A DNA stretch of 40,926 nt from Gammaproteobacteria bacterium (GCA_030428835.1 JAUIEP010000025.1:1-40926); one strand, 5' to 3'; positions 8,076 to 16,678 are shown, counted from the first letter of the stretch. The notes: generated from the sequence alone by a model not told the origin. Made by a program: numbers and translations.

Positions 8076-8501
8076 CTAGCTCTCGCCCCAGTAGCGCGTC
8101 ATCTCCAGGTAGAGGAACGAGGCTGACCACGTGATCATGACGAGTCCCGTGAGGGATTCCAGCCCGGTGAGAAAGCGCAGGTGTCCGTTCGGCTCGATAT
8201 CGCCGAAGCCCAGCGTGGTGTAGGTGGTGAACGAGAAATACACGCAGTCGAGCAGAGAGCCATCGAAGTTGCCCACGAGATGCCCCCAGGTTTCCGAGTG
8301 GTGCATCAGGTAAAAGGAGCCGGCGAAGATCCACACCTCCACCGCGTGCGCCGTGAGTGCGCCGAACACGCCGAGCACGATGCGCGAGCGGTGGGGAAAC
8401 GCCAGGCGCGGCATCAGTCGCGAAATCTGGTGCAGGAACTCGTAGTGGATGGCGACCACGACGCCGATCACGATTACGTTGACGATGGTTACCAGGAACA
8501 T
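8076..8501 (-). CDS. Two-TM potassium channel family protein
   Basis: 141 aa: an N-terminal transmembrane helix (3-20), an amphipathic linker, a second helix (about 42-66), a pore helix with selectivity filter TTYTTLGFGDIEP (filter TTLGFG at 95-100), and a final helix (about 110-135). The filter GFGD is the common bacterial variant of GYGD. It resembles Ion_trans_2 proteins and lacks a C-terminal RCK or cyclic-nucleotide domain, so any gating partner would be separate; the 4-TM protein encoded one base downstream is a candidate (inference). A tetramer in the inner membrane is expected from the family. Confidence 0.85.
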   Translation of the reverse strand: MFLVTIVNVIVIGVVVAIHYEFLHQISRLMPRLAFPHRSRIVLGVFGALTAHAVEVWIFAGSFYLMHHSETWGHLVGNFDGSLLDCVYFSFTTYTTLGFGDIEPNGHLRFLTGLESLTGLVMITWSASFLYLEMTRYWGES

Positions 8502-8613
8502 CTGCGGGTGTGTCCCCTGTGTGTTTGGTTGTTCGGCGTGCCCTGGAGGGATTGTATTGCCGTTCTGCCCCTTGTGGGGTCTTTTTTCTCGTTGGTGGGG
8601 TCGATCACACCCC

Positions 8614-8710
8614 TGTGGGGTCGAATGTAATCGACCCGGGTTGGTCCTGAATTTGGTGCAATGCCGCTATCGAGAACCACCGTTCCAGGTCGAATGAATT
8701 CGACCCTACA
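8614..8710. repeat. REPIN copy 2
   Basis: Inverted arms at 8614-8637 (tGTGG type, stem slightly degenerate with a TGTA loop) and 8687-8710 (GTAG type, perfect stem). The 49-nt spacer, read on the minus strand, aligns with the spacers of copies 3 and 4 (shared ggaacgg and ttctcgata blocks). Upstream, three further gtggggtc fragments (8574, 8595, 8615) look like eroded REP arms in tandem. Confidence 0.85.
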
Positions 8711-8744
8711 GGGAATCGCGCATCAGGAAAAGCGCCTCTGGCAG

Positions 8745-9359
8745 CTAAAGCGCGCCCGCCTTCAGCATGCTTCGCTTGATCAGCGCACAGACCGCGGGAA
8801 TCATGTCGCGGTCGATCTCGCCCGGGTGGTTGATCCAGTTCAGGAGCACCGCGTTGATCATGCCCGCGGTCATCACGCCGCAGAATGCGGGCGTGTGGCC
8901 GGGCGCGAGTTCGGCTTCATGAGCGGCGAAGAAACGGGCGAAGTGGCCGTTCCACTCATCGAGCAGGCCGATGCTGGCACCCCGGTTGCTGGCGAAATTG
9001 GAGACGAGGTAGTCGATGAGTTCGAGGTCGAAGGGAGCGGCGCTGGCCTGGCCCTCGAACAGGCTCGCGAAAATCGCGTCGAGCTGGTCGCTGCAGCTGC
9101 CGCCGCCGGCCAGGGCGGCGTCGATGGTGCCCTCGATGCCGGCGAGCAGGTGCGACTGGCAGATCTCCAGCAGCAGCTCGTTCTTGGAATCGAAATAGTT
9201 GTAGAAGGTCTTCTTGGAGATATCCACCGCGTCGCACAGGGCCTCGATGGTCGTGCCCTCCACGCCCTGGGCCTCGATCAGGCGGCAGCAGCTCTCGATC
9301 AGGTTGGCCCGCGTGGCCTGTTTCTTGCGCTCACGGCGCCCCGGTTGTATCGCTGTCAT
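8745..9359 (-). CDS. TetR family transcriptional regulator
   Basis: 204 aa. The N-terminal TetR helix-turn-helix spans about 16-62 (TRANLIESCCRLIEAQGV, then TIEALCDAVDISKKTFYNYF), followed by a helical ligand domain of about 140 residues. It is divergent from TonB receptor 1, with 204 bp between start codons holding a good sigma-70 promoter and an inverted repeat, so it most likely represses the receptor gene in response to an unknown ligand. TetR regulators paired with TonB receptors often sense the imported molecule or a breakdown product (inference). Confidence 0.9.
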   Translation of the reverse strand: MTAIQPGRRERKKQATRANLIESCCRLIEAQGVEGTTIEALCDAVDISKKTFYNYFDSKNELLLEICQSHLLAGIEGTIDAALAGGGSCSDQLDAIFASLFEGQASAAPFDLELIDYLVSNFASNRGASIGLLDEWNGHFARFFAAHEAELAPGHTPAFCGVMTAGMINAVLLNWINHPGEIDRDMIPAVCALIKRSMLKAGAL

Positions 9360-9418
9360 CGGTCTCTCTGTCGGCTCGCGGCGGCCGGTTCGCCGCCCGC
9401 GCTGGTTTACTATACTAT

Positions 9419-9462
9419 AAAAAGGTTACTTGATGGAATAAATACACCGAAGTATACTTTTT
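9419..9462. promoter_or_regulatory. Candidate TetR operator (spaced inverted repeat)
   Basis: Arms aaaaaggttact (9419-9430) and agtatacttttt (9451-9462) are reverse complements at 10 of 12 positions with a 20-bp gap. The right arm includes the self-palindrome agtatact. The repeat overlaps the predicted promoter of the receptor gene, where a repressor would block RNA polymerase. Confidence 0.4.
9430..9458 (+). promoter_or_regulatory. Sigma-70 promoter for TonB receptor 1
   Basis: TTGATG (9430-9435), a 17-bp spacer, then TATACT (9453-9458). Both hexamers are close to consensus and lie in a locally AT-rich island about 105 bp before the start codon at 9564. Confidence 0.6.
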
Positions 9463-9563
9463 GAAATGTGCGGAGACGGGCGCTACCCGTCATCAACAAC
9501 TACACTGGCGAGCGGATCGCCCGCAGCACGCGCCGGGTACCCGGATCACCCAAGGAGAATAAG

Positions 9564-11969
9564 ATGCACAGCACGCTGAAGACTGCCAAACGCCTGTTGG
9601 CCGCCGCTATCGCCGCGGCCGGCGCCAGTTTCGTGCCGGTTCCCGCCGCCCTCGCCGAGGGTTTCGTGCTTGAGGAAGTGGTGGTCACCGCCCGGCGCCG
9701 CGAGGAGTCACTGCAGGAAACCCCGGTGGCGGTCTCCGCCTTCGGCGAGGACGAGATGCGCGCCGCCCAGATCGACGGCGTGGGCGACCTCGTCGCTCAC
9801 GTGCCGGGACTAACGCGCCGCGAGGGACGCAAGGAGGCGGACCTCGCCATCCGCGGCGTCGGCACCCGCGTCGTGGGCGCCGCCTCCGACCCGGCCGTGG
9901 GCGTGTACGTCGACAACATCTTTATCCCGCGCTCCGACAGCCAGCTCGTGGACGCCATCAACCTGCAGTCCATGCAGGTGCTGCGCGGCCCGCAGGGCAC
10001 TCTCTTCGGCAAGAACACCGCCGGCGGTGCGCTGCTGCTGACGACGAAGAAACCGGGCCAGGAATACGAGGGCTTCGCCACGGGCAATTTCGGCGACCTC
10101 GGCCGCACCAAGGTGCGCATCGGGCACAGCGGGCCCTTCAGCGATGCCCTGTCCGCGGGCATCGTGGTCGACTACGCCAAGGAAGACGGTTTCCGCAAGG
10201 ACGCGGAGACCGGTCGCCAGTACGGCGACACCAACCGCCGGTCCGTCCTCACGCAGTTCAACTATGCCGGCGACTCTTTCACCGGCGACCTGATGCTGTT
10301 CTGGGGCGAGCGCAAGGAGAACATCGCGCCCAACAACTGCATACTCGGCGGCACCGCGGGAGCGCTGCAGCGTTTTACCGCGCCGGGTGACGCGCGCGCT
10401 TTCCCCGACGTCTGCCGGCTCAGCCAGGACCTGATCGATGACGAGAAGGTCATCATGGACCGCCAGCGCCAACCGTGGGAGATGACCAACTACCTCGCGG
10501 GCATGACCCTGGAGTGGGACATCGGCGAGGTGACGGTCAAGAGCATCACCGGCGTGCTGTACCAGGACGACATCAAGCAGAGCGGTGAGGTCGACTCCAC
10601 GCCGGTCTTCGTCATCAACAACCGCACCGAGGCCAACCGCCAGCTCGCGGCCAACGGCTTCAGCACGAACGACGAGGAGCGCACCTTCTTCTCCCAGGAA
10701 TTCCAGCTCGTCGGCGACGCATTCGACGACTTCATGAGCTACACCGTCGGCCTGTTCGCGTCGAAGGAAGAGATCGAGAACAACCCGTCCGGCGGCCTGA
10801 TCTCACCCGGCGGCTTTACCGGCTCCGTACTGCCCGACGGCAGGATCAACGTGCTGGCCCCCGCCGTGGTCGGCTTCCGCGGCCTCACCGTCGCGGACTA
10901 CGAGAACGAGTCCTATGCCATCTTCGGCCAGGGCATCTTCAACCTGAGCGACTACTGGCAGCTCACGCTGGGCGCGCGCTTTACCGAGGAGCGCAAGGAG
11001 TCCACGCAGGTCAACTATTCCACCGCGACGCCGTCGCCGGGCATCCTCACGCGCGAGGAGTTCGACGCGCTGGTCGACGCGGTGCAGGACGTGATCCCGA
11101 ATCCCGCCGCGCCGCGCGCCGAGGGCGACGACGAGTGGTCGGTATTCACCCCCGCCGCCACGATCACGATGTTCGCGCCGGAGAGCTGGACCGGGGATGT
11201 CCTGGATGCGGGTATGTTCTACGTGAGCGTGAGCGAGGGCTTCAAGGCCGGCGGTTTTGAACCGCTCGGCGACGAGCTGCTGCCCTTCGACCCCGAGGAA
11301 ATCCTGAGCTACGAGTTCGGCACCAAGCTCGACCTGTTCGACCAGCGGCTGCGCGTCAACACCTCTATCTACTATTCCGAGTACGACGACATCCAGCTGC
11401 GCGTCACGCGCCGCCTGGACGAGTTCACCACCGTGGACGGGATCATCAACGCCGGTAAAGCGACCATGAAGGGCGCGGAGATCGAGGTCAACTTTGTGCC
11501 GACCGACAACCTGCTGCTGTCGCTGACCGGCTCCTGGATAGACGCGGAGTACGACGAGTTCATCGACGAGGACGGCGACGGCAACCCGGTGGATCGCTCG
11601 GATGAGGACTTCGCCTACATTCCCAAGTACACCGCGACGGCGATGGTGCAGTACATCTTCGACCTGGAGGCGGGCGAGCTCGCCCCGCGCGTGTCCGGCT
11701 ACTACAAGGACGACGTGTTTATCGGCCTGGACGCCGCCGCCGTCGATGAGGAGGTCGCCTACCTCGACGACTACGTGGTCTGGAACGCCCGGCTCGCGTT
11801 CCGCCCGAGCGCGGTGGACAGCCTGGAAGTGGCCGCGTACGTGAACAACCTGTTCGAGGAGGAGTACGTCGGCACGGGCATCATCTCCACGGGGGGCATC
11901 GGCGCCGCGTCCTACTTTCCCGGCAAGCAGCGCACCTACGGGGTTGAACTCGCCTTCAGCTGGGACTAG
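9564..11969 (+). CDS. TonB-dependent outer membrane receptor 1
   Basis: 801 aa. Signal peptide (residues 1-31, AALA cleavage region), a TonB-box-like segment EEVVVTARRREESLQETPV just after it, a plug domain with the LRGPQGTLFGKNT motif (about 140-155), and a C-terminal 22-strand barrel ending in VELAFSWD. It imports an unknown ligand across the outer membrane with energy from TonB/ExbBD. I chose the ATG at 9564 because AAGGAG sits 6 bases upstream and the signal peptide starts there; the frame is open further upstream but without a ribosome site. Its TAG stop shares the sequence CTAG with the stop of the convergent glutathione synthetase gene. Confidence 0.95.
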   Translation: MHSTLKTAKRLLAAAIAAAGASFVPVPAALAEGFVLEEVVVTARRREESLQETPVAVSAFGEDEMRAAQIDGVGDLVAHVPGLTRREGRKEADLAIRGVGTRVVGAASDPAVGVYVDNIFIPRSDSQLVDAINLQSMQVLRGPQGTLFGKNTAGGALLLTTKKPGQEYEGFATGNFGDLGRTKVRIGHSGPFSDALSAGIVVDYAKEDGFRKDAETGRQYGDTNRRSVLTQFNYAGDSFTGDLMLFWGERKENIAPNNCILGGTAGALQRFTAPGDARAFPDVCRLSQDLIDDEKVIMDRQRQPWEMTNYLAGMTLEWDIGEVTVKSITGVLYQDDIKQSGEVDSTPVFVINNRTEANRQLAANGFSTNDEERTFFSQEFQLVGDAFDDFMSYTVGLFASKEEIENNPSGGLISPGGFTGSVLPDGRINVLAPAVVGFRGLTVADYENESYAIFGQGIFNLSDYWQLTLGARFTEERKESTQVNYSTATPSPGILTREEFDALVDAVQDVIPNPAAPRAEGDDEWSVFTPAATITMFAPESWTGDVLDAGMFYVSVSEGFKAGGFEPLGDELLPFDPEEILSYEFGTKLDLFDQRLRVNTSIYYSEYDDIQLRVTRRLDEFTTVDGIINAGKATMKGAEIEVNFVPTDNLLLSLTGSWIDAEYDEFIDEDGDGNPVDRSDEDFAYIPKYTATAMVQYIFDLEAGELAPRVSGYYKDDVFIGLDAAAVDEEVAYLDDYVVWNARLAFRPSAVDSLEVAAYVNNLFEEEYVGTGIISTGGIGAASYFPGKQRTYGVELAFSWD

Positions 11970-13417
11970 CCGGGCGGTTGCTGGTAGAGCGTGAGCGAGT
12001 CGAGGGCGCCGTAGCCGCTGTGCACGCCGCCCTCGGTGACGTCGGGCGGCTTGGACCGGACGAGGTAACCGCTGTAGCCGGCGTCATCCGCCGCGGGCAG
12101 CGGCGCCGCCCCGAGGTGCGCGGTGAACAGCCCGATCTCGCTCACCAGCCCGTCGACGACAGTGCCCTTGCCATCGCGCACCAGTAGCGTCGGGTTGTCG
12201 CGGCCGCGCGGGCGCAGTCGCCGCATCAGTGTCCACGCATCGAAGTCCCGCTCGCCCAGCGTGTCGAGCGCGCGCAGAATGTCGTCGTCGAACAGGCAGT
12301 GGCCGCCGCCCTCGCCCTGGTTCTTCAGCACCCAGTTTCCGCAGTCGCCGGACGCGCGCAGTTGCGCGGCGCCGTGCCTGTCCACGCGCCGCATCGGCGA
12401 GAACACGGCGGCCAGCGTGTCGGCCTCCGTTGCGGTGAAACCGAGGTCGCGAAAGCCCGCACTCCCCTGCCCCGCCAGGTGTAGCTGCATCCGTTTACTG
12501 GTCGCGAGCTGCTGCGCGACGGTGGCGTTCAATGCCACGCGGTGGCGTTCGATGAAGGTGCGCGTGTCCTGCAGCGCGTCGCAGCAGCGCCTTGTATCGA
12601 GGTCGCGCGCCACGTAGTCGAGGAAGCGGTAACCGGCGCGCAGGTAGACCAGGTGCACGGTGCCCGCGTCGTCGAGTACGAGCGCGCCGTTGGGGCCGCT
12701 GCCCAGCTGCTGGTGGAGCTGGCGGAAGCTGCGCCGGGTGACACGCACGCCGCGCTCGCGCAGGGCGTTCTCCAGCAGGCGCTGGTCGAACACGTTGTCC
12801 TCGTCTTCCTGCACCACGACCAGAACATGCAATGGGCCGGCGTCATCCAGGTCGTCCGCGATACGCTGCGCGGCGGCCTGCATGGCGCGCGCCGCGCCGT
12901 CGGTCGCAGCGTTCCGCGCGGGCTTTCCGGCGCCCGCGTGCCAGCGCGCGAATTCGTTTGGCCAGCGCGACGCGAGATAGGTGTGCAGTTCGCCCACCCG
13001 CTCGCCGAACGGACCCATCCCCGCCGCGATGCTGTTGCACTCGATCAGTTTCGGACCCGCGGTTGCATCCAGCATGAAGTCGCTGCGTTGCAACAACAGC
13101 GGCTCGCGCAGTACCCCGCCCTGGTCCCGCAGCGCGCGATGGATTTCCAGCAGGCGCGCGAAGAACGGGTCGCCGCCCGCCAGCGGCGCGTGCACGGACT
13201 CGAGCAGCGCGTGGTCCTGTGCAATACGCTGCGTGAGTGTGCCGAGCAGGAGCGACGCGCGGCGCATCTGTTCGAAGTCGCCCGATGCGAGCCGTGCGGG
13301 GGTGAACGTGAACGGCACATGGCGCTTACCATGGGGGCCGTCGAGGAAGGCCAGGTCGAGTCGCAGTGCCCGGGCCACCGCGTCATCGATAATGTCATTG
13401 CTCGGGATGTCGGGCAC
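11966..13417 (-). CDS. Eukaryotic-type glutathione synthetase
   Basis: 483 aa. It joins gamma-glutamylcysteine and glycine with ATP. The sequence follows the eukaryotic GSS family, not bacterial GshB: LIECNSIAAG (124-133) matches the substrate-site EINTISAS segment, NVFDQRLLENAL (208-219) matches NIFDQRAIENEL, NWVLKNQGEGGG (361-372) matches FVLKPQREGGG, SEIGLF (426-431) matches SELGIF, and YLVRSK (451-456) with Arg454/Lys456 plus TEGGVHSG matches the LRTK and GGVAAG segments. Differences in the glycine-rich loop (Pro and Arg of KPQREGGG become Asn and Gly; GGGNN becomes GGGHC) are notable. Its start overlaps the upstream hydrolase by 23 bp. Horizontal acquisition is possible; its GC content looks like that of its neighbours. 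Confidence 0.88.
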   Translation of the reverse strand: MPDIPSNDIIDDAVARALRLDLAFLDGPHGKRHVPFTFTPARLASGDFEQMRRASLLLGTLTQRIAQDHALLESVHAPLAGGDPFFARLLEIHRALRDQGGVLREPLLLQRSDFMLDATAGPKLIECNSIAAGMGPFGERVGELHTYLASRWPNEFARWHAGAGKPARNAATDGAARAMQAAAQRIADDLDDAGPLHVLVVVQEDEDNVFDQRLLENALRERGVRVTRRSFRQLHQQLGSGPNGALVLDDAGTVHLVYLRAGYRFLDYVARDLDTRRCCDALQDTRTFIERHRVALNATVAQQLATSKRMQLHLAGQGSAGFRDLGFTATEADTLAAVFSPMRRVDRHGAAQLRASGDCGNWVLKNQGEGGGHCLFDDDILRALDTLGERDFDAWTLMRRLRPRGRDNPTLLVRDGKGTVVDGLVSEIGLFTAHLGAAPLPAADDAGYSGYLVRSKPPDVTEGGVHSGYGALDSLTLYQQPPG

Positions 13418-14615
13418 GTTCCACCTCGGCGGACACTCCTTTCTCGCCAGTATAGTGACCCGGCGCGGTGAGTAGCGCCAGTTGCCGCTCCTCCGCGATC
13501 AGTTCGAGCATCACCGGCAGCAGCGCCGCGGCCTTGAGTTCAATCGCCGGGTCGTCGTTGATGAAGTGGTCGGAGCCGAGCGCGAGAATGGTGTAGCCGG
13601 GTGCCAGCGCCTCCGTGACCAGCGTCAGCCCGTCGTTCGGTCCCTGCTGTTTCAGCAGGTTGTAGAAGAAGCGCCCCTCGTCGCTGACCTGGCCCGAAAA
13701 CGGTATGCCGATGTAGTTCACGATGGTCAGTTGCGGCGGCGCGCGGAAGCGGCGATAGCGGGGCGCGCTCTGTCCGCGCGAGAGGCTCAGCAGATCCTCG
13801 TAACGCCAGCCTTCGAACAGCGACAACAGGCGCAGGAACCAGGCGCGGCTCCAGTGGGTGAAGGCGTCGATCACCGGGCTGCCGTGGAGCACGCCGCAGA
13901 TGTTGAGCCAGCCGGCCAGCAGTTCGTGGTCCGCGATGTCCGACTCGCTGAGGCTGGCGGCCACGGTCGGACCACCGGAGCTCGCGCTGATGAGAATGAC
14001 GCGCTTGCCCGTCGCGAACGCCGCGCGCAGTGCGCCCGACAGGATGACCGCGTTCTGCTCCACGCCGCCGTTGTCCACCAGCGGTACCAGCCGGTTGGCA
14101 AAGCCCAGCTCGCTCATGATCTCGCGCGGCCGCCGCAGGTCCGCACCCGTCTCCCCGCCGTGCTCGGCATAGCCCCAGCCCGGCACGAACAGCAACAGGT
14201 AGTCGTCGCGCTGGGGCGCGAGCCGCTGCGCCAGCGCGGTGAGGTCGGCGCGCGCCTCCGCCACGCCCTGCAGGAACAGTTGTTGCGCGCGGGCGACCTC
14301 GGGGATCTCGGCCAGGCAGCGCACCAGCAGGGCCGTCGCGGTATCGGGAGAGTAGTCGCGGCTGATGGCGGCGAGTGTCGCGGCGTCGGGCGCGTCCTGC
14401 CGGGAGCGGCACTCCGGCCAGTGTGGCCCGGCGGGCGTGCCGACGGGCGACTCCAGCAGTGACTTGGCGTGGCGCGAGTCCACGGTCGTGTTGACGGCCA
14501 TGCCGGCAAGCACGCCCACCGCGGGGAGCCTTTGCGCATGGGCGTCGGCGGCCCTGGCAAGGGCCAGGATGAGCAGCACCGCGCACAGGGCGGGCAGGGT
14601 AATCAGGTATTTCAC
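13395..14615 (-). CDS. Secreted alpha/beta-hydrolase-like protein
   Basis: 406 aa with a signal peptide (hydrophobic residues about 5-20, cleavage near ADAHA). Strand LLLFVPGWGYAEHGGE (about 141-156) looks like the oxyanion-hole region of an alpha/beta hydrolase, and VILISASSGG (206-215) is a nucleophile-elbow variant S-A-S-S-G in which Ser212 would be the nucleophile. LGSDHF near residue 352 could hold the catalytic His. The substrate is unknown. The last 23 bp overlap the start of the eukaryotic-type glutathione synthetase, so the two are translationally linked. I cannot assign it to a named family. Confidence 0.65.
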   Translation of the reverse strand: MKYLITLPALCAVLLILALARAADAHAQRLPAVGVLAGMAVNTTVDSRHAKSLLESPVGTPAGPHWPECRSRQDAPDAATLAAISRDYSPDTATALLVRCLAEIPEVARAQQLFLQGVAEARADLTALAQRLAPQRDDYLLLFVPGWGYAEHGGETGADLRRPREIMSELGFANRLVPLVDNGGVEQNAVILSGALRAAFATGKRVILISASSGGPTVAASLSESDIADHELLAGWLNICGVLHGSPVIDAFTHWSRAWFLRLLSLFEGWRYEDLLSLSRGQSAPRYRRFRAPPQLTIVNYIGIPFSGQVSDEGRFFYNLLKQQGPNDGLTLVTEALAPGYTILALGSDHFINDDPAIELKAAALLPVMLELIAEERQLALLTAPGHYTGEKGVSAEVERARHPEQ

Positions 14616-15017
14616 GGTTGGGTCCTCTTCCGGTTGCTCCGTTGGCGAGGACCCCGTTGTAGGGAACCAGGGCTTTGCGTTCCTATCGGATGTGAAAAAC
14701 CTGTGATCGATTCTGCTTTATCTGTGCCTGATTAATCGATAAGTCCTAACTATTTGATTAACAACACGATTTTGTGCGTGCGCGCCGTGTTATGCGCATT
14801 TCGATTGTGGCGCTCTGCCTGGGGCGGGCGCGCGGGGAGCCGGGTTCGTGCGCGCAGCTCGCGCGCCACTGCGGAAGGCTCAGCCCCGCAGGGCGTCGGT
14901 TTTTTTTACAATGTGAACTGGTTCACACCCGGTCGCCGCGCTAAGTCTATGATTTCGTTGCCTTGGCATGGATGTTGCGTGCGTCCCTTCCAGTCATTTG
15001 CGAAACGGGTGTTCTGT
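14616..15017. other. 402-bp intergenic region
   Basis: The region lies between the hydrolase (minus) and PEP-CTERM protein 2 (plus), divergent, so promoters for both belong here. It includes an AT-rich segment (14715-14765) with ATCGAT elements, a GC-rich part with a weak stem-loop (ctgcgg/ccgcag, about 14870-14891) followed by eight T at 14900-14908, and a palindrome at 14912-14927 listed separately. No tRNA or other gene is evident. Confidence 0.45.
14912..14927. promoter_or_regulatory. Palindromic candidate operator
   Basis: Sequence tgtgaactggttcaca: 7-bp arms tgtgaac/gttcaca around a two-base centre, directly after a run of T and about 90 bp upstream of PEP-CTERM gene 2. The size and symmetry suit a dimeric regulator, but I cannot name one. 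Confidence 0.4.
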
Positions 15018-15569
15018 ATGTCCAAAGCTGCGTACATATCAGTTGTTACCGCGTTGTTGTTGCTCTCTCCCATCAGTCGTGCCGGTTTGATCTACGACCT
15101 CAGCTCCTCAAGTGACCCGACAACGTTCGGATTCATCGAGCTCGACACGGTCCTCGGCGGTACCTGGAGCGTGTTCGACGACATTCTGAGTTTTGACCTG
15201 ACGATCGACGGCTTTAACCTCTCCAGCGCTTCTGGGGCGGGGGTTGCGGGATGTTTCGGGTGTTTCGGCCTGGGTCCGGTGACCCCGACCGATCCATTTG
15301 GCGATCCTGCCCTGGCCAACAGCTTCACCCAGGACTCCGGCGACTCGTCCCTGCAGAACCTCTTCATCGGCTCTGAGCTGGTATCGCGCCTGGATGCCGG
15401 CACCTGTGTCGGTGGCATCGTCAGCTGTTGGAACAATGTCGGCGGCACGCTGGTCAGGGACATTTCCTGGACAGCGCGTGAGCAGGTGGTTCCTGCCCCG
15501 GGCACTATTGCACTGGTCTTCTTCGGGCTACTGGCACTCGGCAGGCGCAGGATCAAGTTACCGTCCTGA
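15018..15569 (+). CDS. PEP-CTERM sorting domain protein 2
   Basis: 183 aa. Signal peptide MSKAAYISVVTALLLLSP..SRA (1-21), a beta-rich passenger of about 135 residues with Cys pairs (GCFGCF near 75 and CVGGIVSCW near 134-142), and the C-terminal signal VPAPGT, a hydrophobic helix, and GRRRIK. It is an exosortase substrate exported to the surface. I placed the start at 15018 because the signal peptide begins there, although the ribosome site is weak; an in-frame ATG at 14948 would add 23 mostly non-hydrophobic residues. It is not homologous to the other PEP-CTERM protein beyond the sorting signal as far as I can see. Confidence 0.8.
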   Translation: MSKAAYISVVTALLLLSPISRAGLIYDLSSSSDPTTFGFIELDTVLGGTWSVFDDILSFDLTIDGFNLSSASGAGVAGCFGCFGLGPVTPTDPFGDPALANSFTQDSGDSSLQNLFIGSELVSRLDAGTCVGGIVSCWNNVGGTLVRDISWTAREQVVPAPGTIALVFFGLLALGRRRIKLPS

Positions 15570-15628
15570 CGCAGGATTCGATACAACCGGCGCCAACCTG
15601 AACGCCGGGCCCTCCCCCGCACTGGCCG

Positions 15629-16678
15629 TCACCGACTCCGCGGCCCCTCCCGTCGCCGGTACTCGCTGGGCGTGACCCCGAATTCTTCCCGGAACGAACG
15701 ATTGAACGGCGCGAGGGAGCGGAACCCCGCGTCCAGGGCCAGGGTGAGCAGGGGGGTGTCGCGGTACTGCTCCTGCGTGAGGCGCCGGGCGACCTCCGCC
15801 ACGCGGTAGCCATTCACAAAGGTGTTGAAGTTGCGCTGCCCCAGCTCGCCGTTGATAACCCGGCGCAACTGGTAGGGCTGGCAGTCGAGCTCGCGCGCCA
15901 GCCCGTCGATGGTCAGCCCCTCGGTCGCGTAGGCCCGGGATTCTTCCATGGCGGCGAGCACCGCCTGTGCCAGCGGCGAACGGTCGCGCGCGGCCGGTGC
16001 CTCCACCGCTGTCACCCGCCGCAGCAGGTTGTCGTCGTTCACCGCCAGCAGGTGCACCGCGAGGGCCGTGACCACGCCCAGCAGCAGTGCGGCGTTGGCC
16101 AGCTCCAGCCAGTCCGGCACGGGTTCGGGCAGCAGGGCTTCCGCCACCAGGATGAGCAGTATGTAAGCCCCCGCCAGTGCCACCAGCGCGAGCCGCAGCC
16201 GCCGGCGTTGCTCGACGAGGTCGCTGCGCCAGTCGCGCAGCACGATGAAGAACGCCGCCACCAGCCAGGCGATTTTCGGCAGTTGCGCGACGAGCGTGCG
16301 CAGTACGCCCTCGTTGCCCATGAGGCAGGTTCCCGCCGCGGCCGTCGGGCCGCAGAACGCGGCCAGGCCCGCCGCGCCGGTCAACAGCATCAGCAGCCAC
16401 GACCACCGGCCCGCCGTGAACCCGTCGCGGAACAGGGTGCCCGCGAGCAACCAGAAGAGCGCGGGCACGATCATCGCGAGGAACAGCAACGGGTAGCCGG
16501 CCGCGCCCCAGCGCCAGTCCACCACGAGGGGCGCCAGTGTGTAGGCCGCTATCCCTGCGAGCAGCAGGAGGGTCGCGCGGTACACGGGCCGCTCGCGCGC
16601 GCCCAGCCCGAGCACCAGCGCCAGCAGTGCGATCTCGGCAACCGTGGCGGTGCGCACCAGCAGTTCGATGCCAGGCAT
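15629..16678 (-). CDS. Membrane-anchored AraC family regulator
   Basis: 349 aa. About seven hydrophobic helices fill residues 8-215, then a cytoplasmic AraC double helix-turn-helix occupies about 245-345 (GLTIDGLARELDCQPYQLRR and the second HTH ending GVTPSEYRRREG). This architecture suggests a membrane-embedded sensor controlling DNA directly. It is divergent from the RND exporter gene, its likely target. The signal is unknown; a membrane-soluble compound is a reasonable inference. Confidence 0.88.
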   Translation of the reverse strand: MPGIELLVRTATVAEIALLALVLGLGARERPVYRATLLLLAGIAAYTLAPLVVDWRWGAAGYPLLFLAMIVPALFWLLAGTLFRDGFTAGRWSWLLMLLTGAAGLAAFCGPTAAAGTCLMGNEGVLRTLVAQLPKIAWLVAAFFIVLRDWRSDLVEQRRRLRLALVALAGAYILLILVAEALLPEPVPDWLELANAALLLGVVTALAVHLLAVNDDNLLRRVTAVEAPAARDRSPLAQAVLAAMEESRAYATEGLTIDGLARELDCQPYQLRRVINGELGQRNFNTFVNGYRVAEVARRLTQEQYRDTPLLTLALDAGFRSLAPFNRSFREEFGVTPSEYRRREGPRSR

